Source: Chondrosia reniformis (lineage: Eukaryota > Porifera > Demospongiae > Chondrillida > Chondrillidae). Taken from it: a stretch of 64,000 bases of DNA. Numbering within the stretch: the first letter of the stretch is position 1; each line of letters starts with the position of its first letter. The notes under the pieces are model-generated. The model was not told where the DNA came from. It saw only the letters and a program-made list of their open reading frames with translations, and did no database searches. The stretch spans positions 3,932,001 to 3,996,000 of the forward strand of contig OX359199.1 in the NCBI GenBank assembly GCA_947172415.1, read 5' to 3'. Below, in pieces: positions 49,560-61,000 of the stretch. Both the position numbers and the translations under genes were made by a program.

Positions 49560-51300
49560 GCTCATTATGAAATAAATTAAAGGCCCCAGCCTTTATGTCC
49601 CTGTGTGCAAGTTACCAAATTGTCTCTAACCCTGTTATTTTTTGTGAATGTATCCAAGCAACCAACAGTACTCCTACCTCACACTGAAGGCAAGTCAAAT
49701 CCGTGATGATTATTGGCTGAGATCCCCTACATGAGACTGTAATTGTTGCTGATAATGGCATGTAGATGCATCATCTTGAGTCTATACTAAGGTGTGAAAA
49801 GGTAATTGGAAGGCCATGTGTTTAACCTTATATGATCTGTAGAGACTACTACTCTGTATGCAGAAGTTGAGAATTTTATTGTGGTAAAGTCTTGTAGCAT
49901 TTAATTATATACCTGATTGTGATTATTTTTGGGAGTCATTTGCATCTATATTATATTATCTACCTCAGTGTGATTATTTTGGGAGTCACTTGCATCCGTA
50001 TATAAATTTGTAACTTGCACTGTGTAGTACTAGATTGTATTTAAATATGCATAATATATAAGCAGTATCATTTGTGGTCCGAACAGAGGTGTGAAAAAAG
50101 TTGATTGGCAGGCCATGTATAAAGTATTTTTCTCCATGCAGAAGTTGAGGATTTCAGTGATGTTTTAAATCTACAGCAGTGTGACTAAAGTGTTGGACTG
50201 TGGTTATCATTTGCAATAATTGTAACTTGCAATGTGTAGTGTAGATGTAACATATGCTTTATATTAGAATGTTTATTGAAAAATGTGAAATTTAAGTAAA
50301 GCTGTATTTGCATAGATTTTTTGTAAAGTGAATATATGTACTGTAGATTGCAAACACGGATGAATGTGCACATAAATATACAGTTGAATCTATTGAATAT
50401 TCACTATACTGAATACAAACATGGATGAATAATGCTTTGCACGGACGCATATTTATCCAAATCCACCCCTACGTATCCAATTACACTCCTGCATATGTAC
50501 GTACACACATGGATAGGTAAAAATATTAACAGAAAACAAAAGAAGAGATGACGGAGCTTAAAGTACCAAAGTTTTACTACGGTCGTCTAAACGAATTTAT
50601 TTTATTTATTTTACATCAATATATATATATAGCAACAATTCTGCATGGCTTAAACTTAACATGAACGTATACAAATACGCTTTATCTAACCTTCGCTACA
50701 ACTCGCTTATTCCGTAGCTCCTTCTCGTAGAAGAGCATCGACTTGTCATAGCCGTTCACGAAAGGGATGACCTTCTTTAGCAACGAGACGGTGACGTTTT
50801 CGCAACGTCACAAGATTCATTGAATGTTTACAGAGCGACATACGAGAGGTGTTGGTGACGCACTAGAGAAACATCATCAGATTGCGCAATCGTAACCTTG
50901 AATTCTTCACTATTATCTGGATTATTTTGCTCATTTAATTAAGCAAAACTTCGCCAGACGTTTCCTATGCACATGTACCATGATATATGTTGGTTTCACA
51001 GTTATCTGACAAATTGAAATTTTTTATTAATATAACACATGGTTTGAATATAAATTTTCCATAGGTTTTCTATAGTCCTATGGCCTTTTATATGCAGACT
51101 TTGTCCTCCGTTTTCTAACAAATGGAGGCCTAAATAAGAAATCCCTTAATTTAAAACGAGTTTTATATATATACCCTATACTTTATGATGATATGCCCAT
51201 TTTGTTTCTAGATCCTTTCTTGGAGCCATATGAATTATTTACATTATTTATATTATATTATTTATTTATTTAGATTACCTTAGTATATTGTAACTTGCAC
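49560..51300. other. region unique to the first copy's flank, no clear gene
   Basis: These 1.7 kb interrupt the duplicated flank. They are mostly AT-rich. The part 50,680-50,900 has more G+C and CpG and contains a minus-strand open stretch (50,807-50,682) reading LLKKVIPFVNGYDKS and MLFYEKELRNKRVVAKVR before a TAA. It looks protein-like but is only 41 codons and has no start. I cannot identify it. Confidence 0.35.
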
Positions 51301-52326
51301 TGTATATATAATAGAATAGATGATAAGGTGCTTTAGGGGCAACCCAAGGGGTCATGCAAATGTATACAGTGTAAGTTGCAATAATCTAAGGTAAACATAT
51401 ATGTATACATAATATGTGCTGGTTTATTGTCAGCTAGTATATATCTGGTTGCAGAATCTATTTATGGGAATTAAATTTGAAGGTGTGTATTTATTACTTA
51501 ATGTCACACTGAGTGCATGTGATGTGTATACTGGCAGTTTTTACTTAATGTGATTTTGTTTTATGATCAATGCTATATATATAGTGAAGAAATGCATGAC
51601 TTTAATTTGCTGGTTGATAATAATATTATAATAATACTTATTATAAACATTTCTGTACTGATTGTCACTCTAATTGTTAACTATTATATTATTATTATTA
51701 TGGAGAGACCAGTACAAATCTTGAAGTTCCTATCACTGAAACTGCATCACCCTAGCTGTTGCAATGCTACTAGATATCTGCATGTTTATACAGACAGAAC
51801 AGCCTTTACCTCAACAAAAAACATGACATGAATCTACAGTAATGATTTTATAACTATCTCTATATTGATTCAAGTCTTTAAATTCTTCAACCTCAATAAT
51901 CCTTTTCAGAGCACATTTCCCATATATATAATTTTAATTTTAAGTTTACTATGAGTGGGCTGAAGAAATGAGAAGTAGGAATGGCAGTCCCTGCAACAGT
52001 ACCTATATCACATCTAGAAAAAGTAATGAAACAATACACATCACTTCCATGTTTGGGTGCACTATCCCTACATCATGGTGTGCCCAAACATGGAAGTGAT
52101 GTGTATTGTTAAGTCATGCACTGAAATTTGAGGCAGTATATATTCCATTTGTGTATTGTTGGCCTTATTAAATGATGTTTCATTGCTTTTTCTAGATGTG
52201 ATAGGTACTGTTACAGGGACTGCCATCCCTACTTCTCATTTCATTTTTTAAATGTTTATATTTACTTGTATAATTAAGGATCAAACCTGTAGGTATACAT
52301 GTGTTTCACATGCAGATATATAAATA
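51300..52326. repeat. second copy of the RTK-2 upstream flank
   Basis: It matches 43,260-44,240, apart from the foldback element at 51,964-52,246 and a short inverted piece at 51,310-51,350 (CTTTAGGGGCAACCCAAGGG, which lies in the opposite sense near 43,222). It ends at the duplication junction, where GAAATACTAACATTTAG starts the next unit. Confidence 0.7.
51964..52246. mobile_element. foldback MITE, hairpin with interrupted right arm
   Basis: The left arm runs from AAATGAGAAGTAGGAATGGC to CATGTTTGGGTGCAC; the right arm is its complement, interrupted by about 70 bp of unrelated sequence. It is related to the hairpin at 59,190 (shared TGTTTGGGYGCAC and AGAAGTAG). The matching flank of RTK-2 lacks it, so it inserted after the duplication. 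Confidence 0.75.
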
Positions 52327-54244
52327 ACAGAAATACTAACATTTAGGAAATGAAGTTAGATATAGTGATGGGCATGCTCATGATCAGTGTCTGCAACAGT
52401 AGCAGGTCTGGAAAAATATCAAAACAAGACAATGTCATGTACAGTTATCATATGGTATAGCTAGCCATGCACAGAACTAACTATAGTGGAATACTGCTGA
52501 CCCTTTTAGGACATTTCTCTTGTCTTTGAGGAATTAATATAGTTTCAATCAAAACTTCTCCAGTAGCATCATATTCAGAAAGAGCCCTCAACTAACACAC
52601 AAAATACATACATACATTTACACCTATACAGAATAGCTTACTATAATTACATTTTCAAAGTTGTCACTAACTGTTATATTCATATGATTGTTCTGTGTGA
52701 TAATTACTCCTTGAGTTGATATAGTTATCACTTCATCTATATCCTTTGCCGCAGATGTTCCCTAATAAAGAAATATGTTTACTATTGGTAATTAGTTCAC
52801 TGTACATGGTCTCCTCTGATACTCACTGCAACTTCAATTTTCTCATCAATAATGGCAGCTATAGCTGATTCTGAGTTTAATACAAGAAAGTATTGTTTAA
52901 TTTTCCCTTCTGGAAAATCTGGACCTTTCCAGGAAATATCCAAATAAAATTCCACTCTCTCAAAATCAAAGACTATTGAATTAACTGTCAAATTTCTAGG
53001 TTCACTTGGATGAAGGGCTATGGACAATGACAAAGAGCATACTTATTTGTGTTGACTGAAAAAATTGTTTTTACACATTACCTGGTATATGTATGGGTAA
53101 TGACTGGTGTTTATCAAATGCAGTTCCATTATACCGACTTAGAAGAATATACTGCAGTAAAGTAGAATTTTAGTGAAGCAAATTGATTCAGAAATTGTAC
53201 TTGCACAATGCATATATACGTAGATGATAGTCTAAAACTGTTTTTACGTACCTATGTAAATAAGTGTACTTACTTTGTATGTTAGATATTCCTTCCTCAT
53301 GGTATCTGGTGGAGGGATATCTTCGTATACAAGAGTATAGTCCCTGACAGATGGCTAAATATAAAGGTGAATAGGATGGAAATTAAGGATGGCAAAATTA
53401 TTACCACTTCCTTCTTCACTTACTTTAACTTTAACGTTAGTTACTGCTATGTTTTTAGGATAATATAAACGAATGGGTGCAACAGAACCGTCAGCTTTAC
53501 GAGCAAAGGTTGGTAGCAGGCTTGCAACAATTGCCATTGATTTCCAATGACTCGTGAAGTAATTATTAACTACTACAGTTGCTTGACCAGTCACATGGTT
53601 ACGTTTCACTGCATGAGTTAGGTTTAGCTGGGGAGACCTAGAGTCTGGAACTAATAATTGAATATACAAGAAGAGATTTAACTGGTATTCATAATGTTAC
53701 ATATTTGAATGTTAATAAGGTATGTTAAAAGACACAACTGTGTAAACTGACCTTCAATAGAAGCATTAAACCAATTTGCAGCAGCATATTTAGTTCTTGA
53801 CGATGTATCAAAATGTGGCAAAGCATACACCTTCAGAAAGACATTATAAGAGCTATGGAGGCATAACAATGGACTTAGAGAGTGATTAACTTACTCCAAT
53901 TAGGTATTTACAGACGCCTTGATCATGTATTACTGGCAAGTATTGCAGGACGTTTTCAGTACCACCAACAAAGAGGTGTACTACAGTCTGGTACAGAACA
54001 AAATAACAGTAAAATGTGAGAGTAACATCATTTGTTCCAATATAAGCCACCTTATTATGAGATTCAAAGCTTTTGATTTTTATATAGGGTCTAAGACATT
54101 TATTGAAATCACTTGGAGCAGATACTATCTGAATTCCATAGCCAGTCACATCTTCCTGATCTACAAATGCAACGAATGGGCATGTTAATTATTCATTTTA
54201 AGCTTACATTGTGTACATACATTATAAAAAAATATGTATATAAT

Positions 54245-54431
54245 ACAGTGGAACCTTGCCTAGTAACCACCTTTAAGTTATAGAATTAGGACCAATCTTG
54301 CATTGTATTCAGAAAAGCTATATACCCCCTTGAAATTAACTTTTACTACTGCCATTTTGGACAGATGATATGATATGAGAATGATAGAAAATTTTTAAAG
54401 CTTAGTGTTCTCATTTGTGAGGTTCCATTGT
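54245..54431. mobile_element. duplicated copy of the CAGTGGAACC-type MITE
   Basis: It is nearly identical to 40,502-40,684, at the same intron position of the ectodomain copy. Confidence 0.7.
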
Positions 54432-55358
54432 ATATACAACTTCTATAAACACTAACCTGGGCTTAGGTCATCTGTCCAAACTTCAAATATTAGCTCTCCA
54501 GTTATGTTAGAAAATCTTAATTTTGCTCAAATCTCTCTTGGTGGAGTTGGTGTCCAAGCACCTATACATATATACACCAGATAATGTGTATATATAACTA
54601 TATAATATATATATATATATGCCAATAGTATTACTTACCATAAAAACACTGTGGACGTAGTTGTGAAAATTTAGAAATGCCATCTTTGTCAACTAAGGCA
54701 TAAGACAAATTGGCACCTTTTTTACATTGCATTTCACGTATGGACAAAATGTTGGAATTAATCCCATAAAGAGGACTGAATCCGGTTAAAGTCTTAGTGA
54801 ATGGTTCATGCTAAACAACAAAAGTATAAAGATTACTCCATCAATTTCTGGATACCTGTTAAATAGAATTTGTACCAACTTGTGCAACATATCTGGTTCC
54901 TTTTTCAGGAACTTCTATTTTCCAAATAATCCCATGATTGCTGGAAATTATGGTAAAAGCAAGACCATTATGACTTTGGTTGCATGAATACTCGCAAGAG
55001 TATGAATATGAAGCTTACGTACAGCTCTGATTGTAGTGGAAGGGAAAGTTATCATCTAAATCACTACATATATATCTGGACAGGTTGAATTCTTGCATTC
55101 AGGCAAACAATCAGCATTAGTGGAAAGAGCTCTTTCACATGATATCTATGCAGGGTAAGAAAGTTCATAGTCTACAAGAGTGGATCCTATACCCAGAGTA
55201 CCAGAAACAATATATAGTGATTGGATGACATACCTGACAGAGTTGTGAGCAAGATCGTGGTGCCTGCTTAGTTGCCTCATAACACAGAGGTATACACATT
55301 AGCACCTTCAAAGGAAAGTAAGAAGGGATGAAATAGGTTTCTGTGAATATTATTAGAA

Positions 55359-55882
55359 CAGGCCCGTAGCCAGGGGGGGTTCGAGGGGTTCGAAAGAAAC
55401 CCCTAAAAATTTAGCTTAGTTGGGAATGGTCTCTGACTCTCGCGTATACGTACATAAAAGGTCCCTTCTCACTGAGCTACTAAGAGGCACTTATATTGGC
55501 CGAAATTTGTACTACTTGGACAAGTTAATATATTCTTCAGTTCGGTAGCGTGCGTTGTGTAAAAATGGCGAAACGTAAACCTGGGCCGGACTCGGAGACG
55601 CCGACGCTGTTGAGTTTATTCTTGACGATAGATATACGTATAGAATACTCTATATGTATGTATCTCATTATATGAGGTTTATGTATGATATATAGTCATT
55701 GCATTAACTAAGCATTGCATTTCAAGTTCCCTTAATTAAGCGATTTCATGGACAAGAATAGCTATAAAGAATTAGCTAGCTGCCTTGAAAGGTTTAAAAA
55801 AATTTCAATCACTTTACTCGCGCGCGACTGCTTTCAACATGCACAGATCAAATTTCTACTGAGAAGGCTGGCTACGGGCCTG
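55359..55882. mobile_element. hAT-like non-autonomous element with a transposase N-terminal relic
   Basis: Perfect 15-bp inverted ends (CAGGCCCGTAGCCAG) bound 524 bp that are absent from RTK-2 and copy 1 at the same intron position. Inside, ATG at 55,565 opens a short frame MAKRKPGPDSETPTLLSLF, like the basic start of many transposases of this type (MxKRK...LxSFF), and then runs out. It is therefore an internally deleted derivative. Confidence 0.75.
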
Positions 55883-57204
55883 TAATATATACAAAATAAA
55901 TATCTATCTGGTGGAAAGAATTCCAATTATTATAATACATGTTTACCTTATTGTAAGATCCACATGCGTCCTCACTGTATAAGTTAGGAAAAGGGCCAGT
56001 AGTGGACGGGTCATCCTGTGCACAAGAACAAGGGAAATACTATACCTCGCAAAATACAGAGAAAGTCTGTGCCCTTTTGTGACAGATTGGAGAACCTACG
56101 CATTTAAGTACCAACAGTAACACATAGCACTCACTAAAAGGTTGGCAAACTTTAAGCAATAGCTGTAACACCGTTCCACGGAAATGGTCTTTTGTAGAGA
56201 AGGTCCACCGTTCTCTCCCGATTCTAGGGTATGTCCAGTACCAAGTGAATCATTAGAACAGTGCGTATAATATCGTCACACTGTGTAGATGTTTCGTAAC
56301 TAGTAATACGGGCATCCTTGTCTAAAACGTGCGTTAGTTCTTCCGTTCGCAGACCGTCCTTATCGCAGTCAGTAAAATTAAGTTCTTTAATAAAGGGATG
56401 ACAAAGAGTACTGCTTTCAGTTGAAATCCAAATTGTCGACCACAACAGCAGAGACAGGGACAATTTGACCATGTCTGATTTTTTCCTTCTGGATTTACAA
56501 CTGACTGAACAGTCGTGTATTCATATTTATACGCGGACGTATACATACGTCATGCTGTATGTTGTCATGCTAATTGTTCAGTTTGGTTTAGAGCATAACT
56601 GTTTCGCAGTTACAAAAAATATATGGTATTTGATTTCTGACTGTAATGATGATGAATTGGCTTTAAATTTGTATCTTAATTGTAACTGTCATGTTGTTCG
56701 TTTATAGGGAGGTGATTAATTTAAATCATATGCTATTATATAGACTCTTCCAGGGTGTGTGGGTTATTCACCCCATTGATATCCCGGCCAGTATTGAAAA
56801 ATGATATGAACAGATGAGTGCATGGAGAGGTTTTGCTATTTTGATAAATTCTAATTTAAAGGAAATGGAATCTCGAATCTGATAGCTACGTATATTTCAT
56901 ATATATAATACTGATTCTGAACTGATGGAGTGTAGCAATGGCGAAAAGAAGTTAATTAGCCAACAGAAGTTTACCTGATCGTGATCTTTATATATGTTTT
57001 GATTACACTTCCAGTCCATTAATTATAATATACCCTAAATCATTTTTTCCCCTAATTTGATAAAAAATTGCCAAATGTTTTTCTTTAATAACTAGTGTTA
57101 GGCTTGTTTACTTTTGATGGATGAATATTTCTTGGTTTGTATTGTTTGCTTCCTCTTAATTTGGCTGTCTAACCTTACTCTGTATCTAATGAATACATAT
57201 AAGT

Positions 57205-57365
57205 TAAATAAAAACATTCAAAAATGAAGTTAAAAGTAGGGATGGCACTATAACAGTGATTGGCACATCTAGAAAAAGTGACGAAACAAGAAAGTGATCA
57301 TATGGTAAGGCTAACATTACAGAAGTGGTATACTGCGTAGCTAGGAACTCAATAAGTCAAAATGC
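57205..57365. mobile_element. half of a foldback MITE
   Basis: It matches the left arm of the hairpins at 51,964 and 59,190 (AAAGTAGGGATGGC, CACATCTAGAAAAAGT, ATATGGTAAGGCTAA). No second arm follows. Confidence 0.55.
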
Positions 57366-58097
57366 ATGTGTCAAATGCATGCAATTGAGGTAGAACTAAT
57401 AGACAATCAGTTTTTTTCTAACATGTGCAATGCAGATTGATGTTATATCTTTACCAAATAATAAAATAATTGTATATCCATGTATTATATATAGATGAAG
57501 AATACAAAGTAGACCTATAGGGTATATATATATACTCTAAAGTGTTTCAGAACATCCTTTTGGATTATTAATATTGCATCTCTCACTTTCTTATTTTTAC
57601 GATGTGTAAGCAATTTAGGGTTACATAACCCTACATAAACCTGTATTCTAAATACACGCTAACCAAGATTTAATATTTTAGTGAGAGGCTGAATTCTTAT
57701 TAAACGGCCAGTGATCCATGATAAAAGCTTAAGGTGCAAGTAGAGGTTATTCACAGAGCAACAATAGGTGAACACTTACGTACAGTACATTTGGCATGCG
57801 CAAGTACCAGAATGTGGTATCCCATGTACATATACACTGTACTCTCTACATATTGCCAAAACTGCTTAAAATGAATTAAAGTGCATGGTGCATATACAAA
57901 AATGATTGAAAGATAGAATCCATCAATTTAGGTATATTGTTATTTGGAATTTTAAAGTTCAACAAATGTCTGGTTCTGTAAGCTAGGAAATTTGTGCATT
58001 ACTCCGGTATATATGTAGATAATTCCATAAATTTTTTATTTTATTTTAAACAATATGGCTATCATGCAGATCCTGATCATGATTCAGTATTAAATTT

Positions 58098-61000
58098 TTA
58101 TCTTTCAATGATTTCCGGGTAGTACGTATTGCCTATTTCAGAGGTATTTTGATAACCTGTAGGCTCTTCCATACATAATTCACCTTGCATCTCAGCTAGA
58201 GCTTTGGGTTGCTGATTAAATTCTGCTACATTTGGAGAAGGAGAAAAGTCCTCAAAATTAAGATCAGTGTTACTTGCAGTCTTTGCAGTTGAAAGCACTG
58301 TATCAAAGATATTTTGAAGCTCTGAAAATGTAGGCCTTTCATCCTGTTCCTGACTCCAACATTTTATCATTATGCCATATCTACAATATTAAAGTATAAA
58401 TGATATATAAATAAACAATCAATGCCTAATTAGTGCCCAAATACAATTGCAAATTACTGACATTTCCTCTGAGCAGTTTTCAGGCTTTTCCATTCTATAA
58501 CCCTTGAGCAGTGAGGCAAGGAGAGCCTGGTTGCCGATGGCTGGGTAAGGATGACCACCTAATAGGATATTCACATATAGATATATGTTGTATATATATT
58601 TGTAGCTTAATGTGAACTATACTATTCTTCTACAGTGACATTATCATACCGTACTCTCTAAGTAGGAATGGCCCGGAAAAAAATGGCCGCCCTATTCAAT
58701 GTATTAGCAATCAACACCTCATAAATCACCAACGAAGCGATTTTCGGTTATATTCGGTTATTTGCAGCGATTAATGCACGCTTTCCTAAATGCCAAAACA
58801 TCTTTCGACGCTCTACACGCTCTATAGCGTTCAAAAAGTGGCTAACTAGGAATAGACCCACTTCCAAAAATTCATTTTTTCTTCTTCTTCTTTTATTGAA
58901 TAGACTAGCGCTAATATGCGAACTTATGCGGGCACGTACTAGTTATAAATCGTCATAAATATTTCGGAACTAGGGAATAGACAGCCCTAAATCTGAATGC
59001 GCTCTACAATAAGCATGTTAATTGTGAAGAGCGAAAATTGTGGTCTTCTCGGACGCCATTTTTTAATTAAGAGATCATGGTTTTCGGCATATTTCTCTTG
59101 TCTAAGACGTTATTTTGAGATCTTCGCCAAGAAAACTTTCAAATCAATTTAAAACAAGTAATATTAAGAGGAAAAAAGGGGGAATACAAGTAAAAAAAAT
59201 ATTTACAAAAATGATGTTAGAAGTAGTAATGGCAGTGTTCACTAATACATCTGCAAAAAGTATCGAAACAAGACACTGATTATATGATAAGGCTAATCAT
59301 ACAGAAGTTGCATATATACTGAAATTTAAGTAACTTAATCATACACTTCTGTGTTTGGGCACACCATTCCTACTTAAGGTTAGTGCGCCCAAACACAGAA
59401 GTGTATGGTTAAGTTACTTAAATTTCAGTATATATGCAACTTCTGTATGATTAGCCTTATCATATAATCAGTGTCTTGTTTCGATACTTTTTGCAGATGT
59501 ATTAGTGAACACTGCCATTACTACTTCTAACATCATTTTTGTAAATGTTTTTTATTTACTTTATATTTATATAGTGTTTAAATATATATATTTAATTTTG
59601 TTACAATCAATTACCAATTGTAGTGATTTCCCATAGAACCACACCAAATGACCACCTAAATCAAATTTATAAGAGTACATTAAGACAGTAAGTGAGTGTA
59701 TACATACTATAAAAATATGGGAGATGATAATTGCACAATGCATATGCTATACAATTAATGTAAAATCAATATGAATAATTACTGGAAAGTCAGTCAACCA
59801 AATATGACTTGGAGGTGATCAGTAGTTGCCACTATAATGGACTTTGGTAACCTATGGCTAGCTAGAATAAAATTTGCTTTGTAGCCTAGCAGTTTGTTTG
59901 GTGTAACATATACTCGTGGATATTTGTATAGATATAGTACATGTAGCATGCTTTTAAGTATGTACACAGTGATTAGAATAGCTGTGTATAATTAATGTAT
60001 ATAAGCAACTGGCAAGTTACACCAAACCAGACAAGTAACCGAGCTTGGGGACCGAAGTGCAACCAGTAATCGCCTCCTAGTCTTCAACGATGGTAAAATT
60101 CATCAATTGCAAAGAACAACAGACAGCAGTTTCGCCCTCATTTGGGCTCATCAGTGTGGTACACTTCACCAATGGTGAATTTGATGACTGTCTTCACTTA
60201 TTAATCCATTACAAGTGAAATACCGTGGTTTCATATTAAGTGAAAGTGAGGCTACATGTCTAAGCGAGACTGAGCACTCACAATGAACTAAGGAAGTTAA
60301 TTGCACTGAGCTGTGCAAAGGATATGATAAGTAAATAATTATAATAACCAGCTCAATGCAATTAACTCCCTTAGTTCATACTTTATGTATTCACCAATTA
60401 CAACTCACACATCACTTTTGGTTGTGTAAACTCTGTCAACTACAGACTCAATGGCCATCCAACGAAGAGGAAGCTTGCCATTTGTGGTCTTGATGTATAC
60501 ATCATTCTCACGAGTGAGACCAAAATCTGATATTTTCAAAGCTTTATTCTCCCCAACTAGAATATTTCTACAGGCTAGATCTCTATGAACCATTCCCATT
60601 TCAGACAAGAATTTCTAATAAAGAATAATTATTATTATGCTAAAAATGAAGACAGTATATATGAAAATGGAGACTATTAAATGAGTAAAAATGACAGCAG
60701 CACTAAATTATAGATATTTCTTTGTGAGATAATATTGCTTGAGCATCAGTAACCTGAATTTGGTAATTCTGGACATTTTGACCAGGGGTCTTCATCAGCA
60801 ATATAATGAGGGGTGGACATACAAGCCAGTTTTGACAACACCAACTGTCACACTTTTTCTATTTAATCTTGCTTGTATGTCCACGCCTGCCCTAAAACTA
60901 TATAATTAAGGAATTCTTAGCAGACCTACATGATAAGTACATTATATATAGCTAACAAGGACTTTAATAATATAATATTTATATGTAAGTTCTACTATAG

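Larger units (their letters stand above)
52327..56472 (-). pseudogene. RTK-2 ectodomain copy 2 (no membrane segment, no kinase), broken
   Basis: This is the second head-to-tail copy of the RTK-2 5' half, including exon 1 ([20 protein letters not shown] from 56,472) down to the first part of the exon 16 counterpart ([20 protein letters not shown] near 52,593-52,516). Homology stops just before the membrane helix. Exon 1 has a length change after [15 protein letters not shown] that shifts the frame relative to RTK-2, and exon 5 carries the same deletion as copy 1. Intron 10 is shortened. A hAT-like element sits in the intron between exons 2 and 3. Exons 11-14 remain open and close to RTK-2, so the damage is recent. 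Transcription of a truncated ectodomain cannot be ruled out. Confidence 0.7.
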
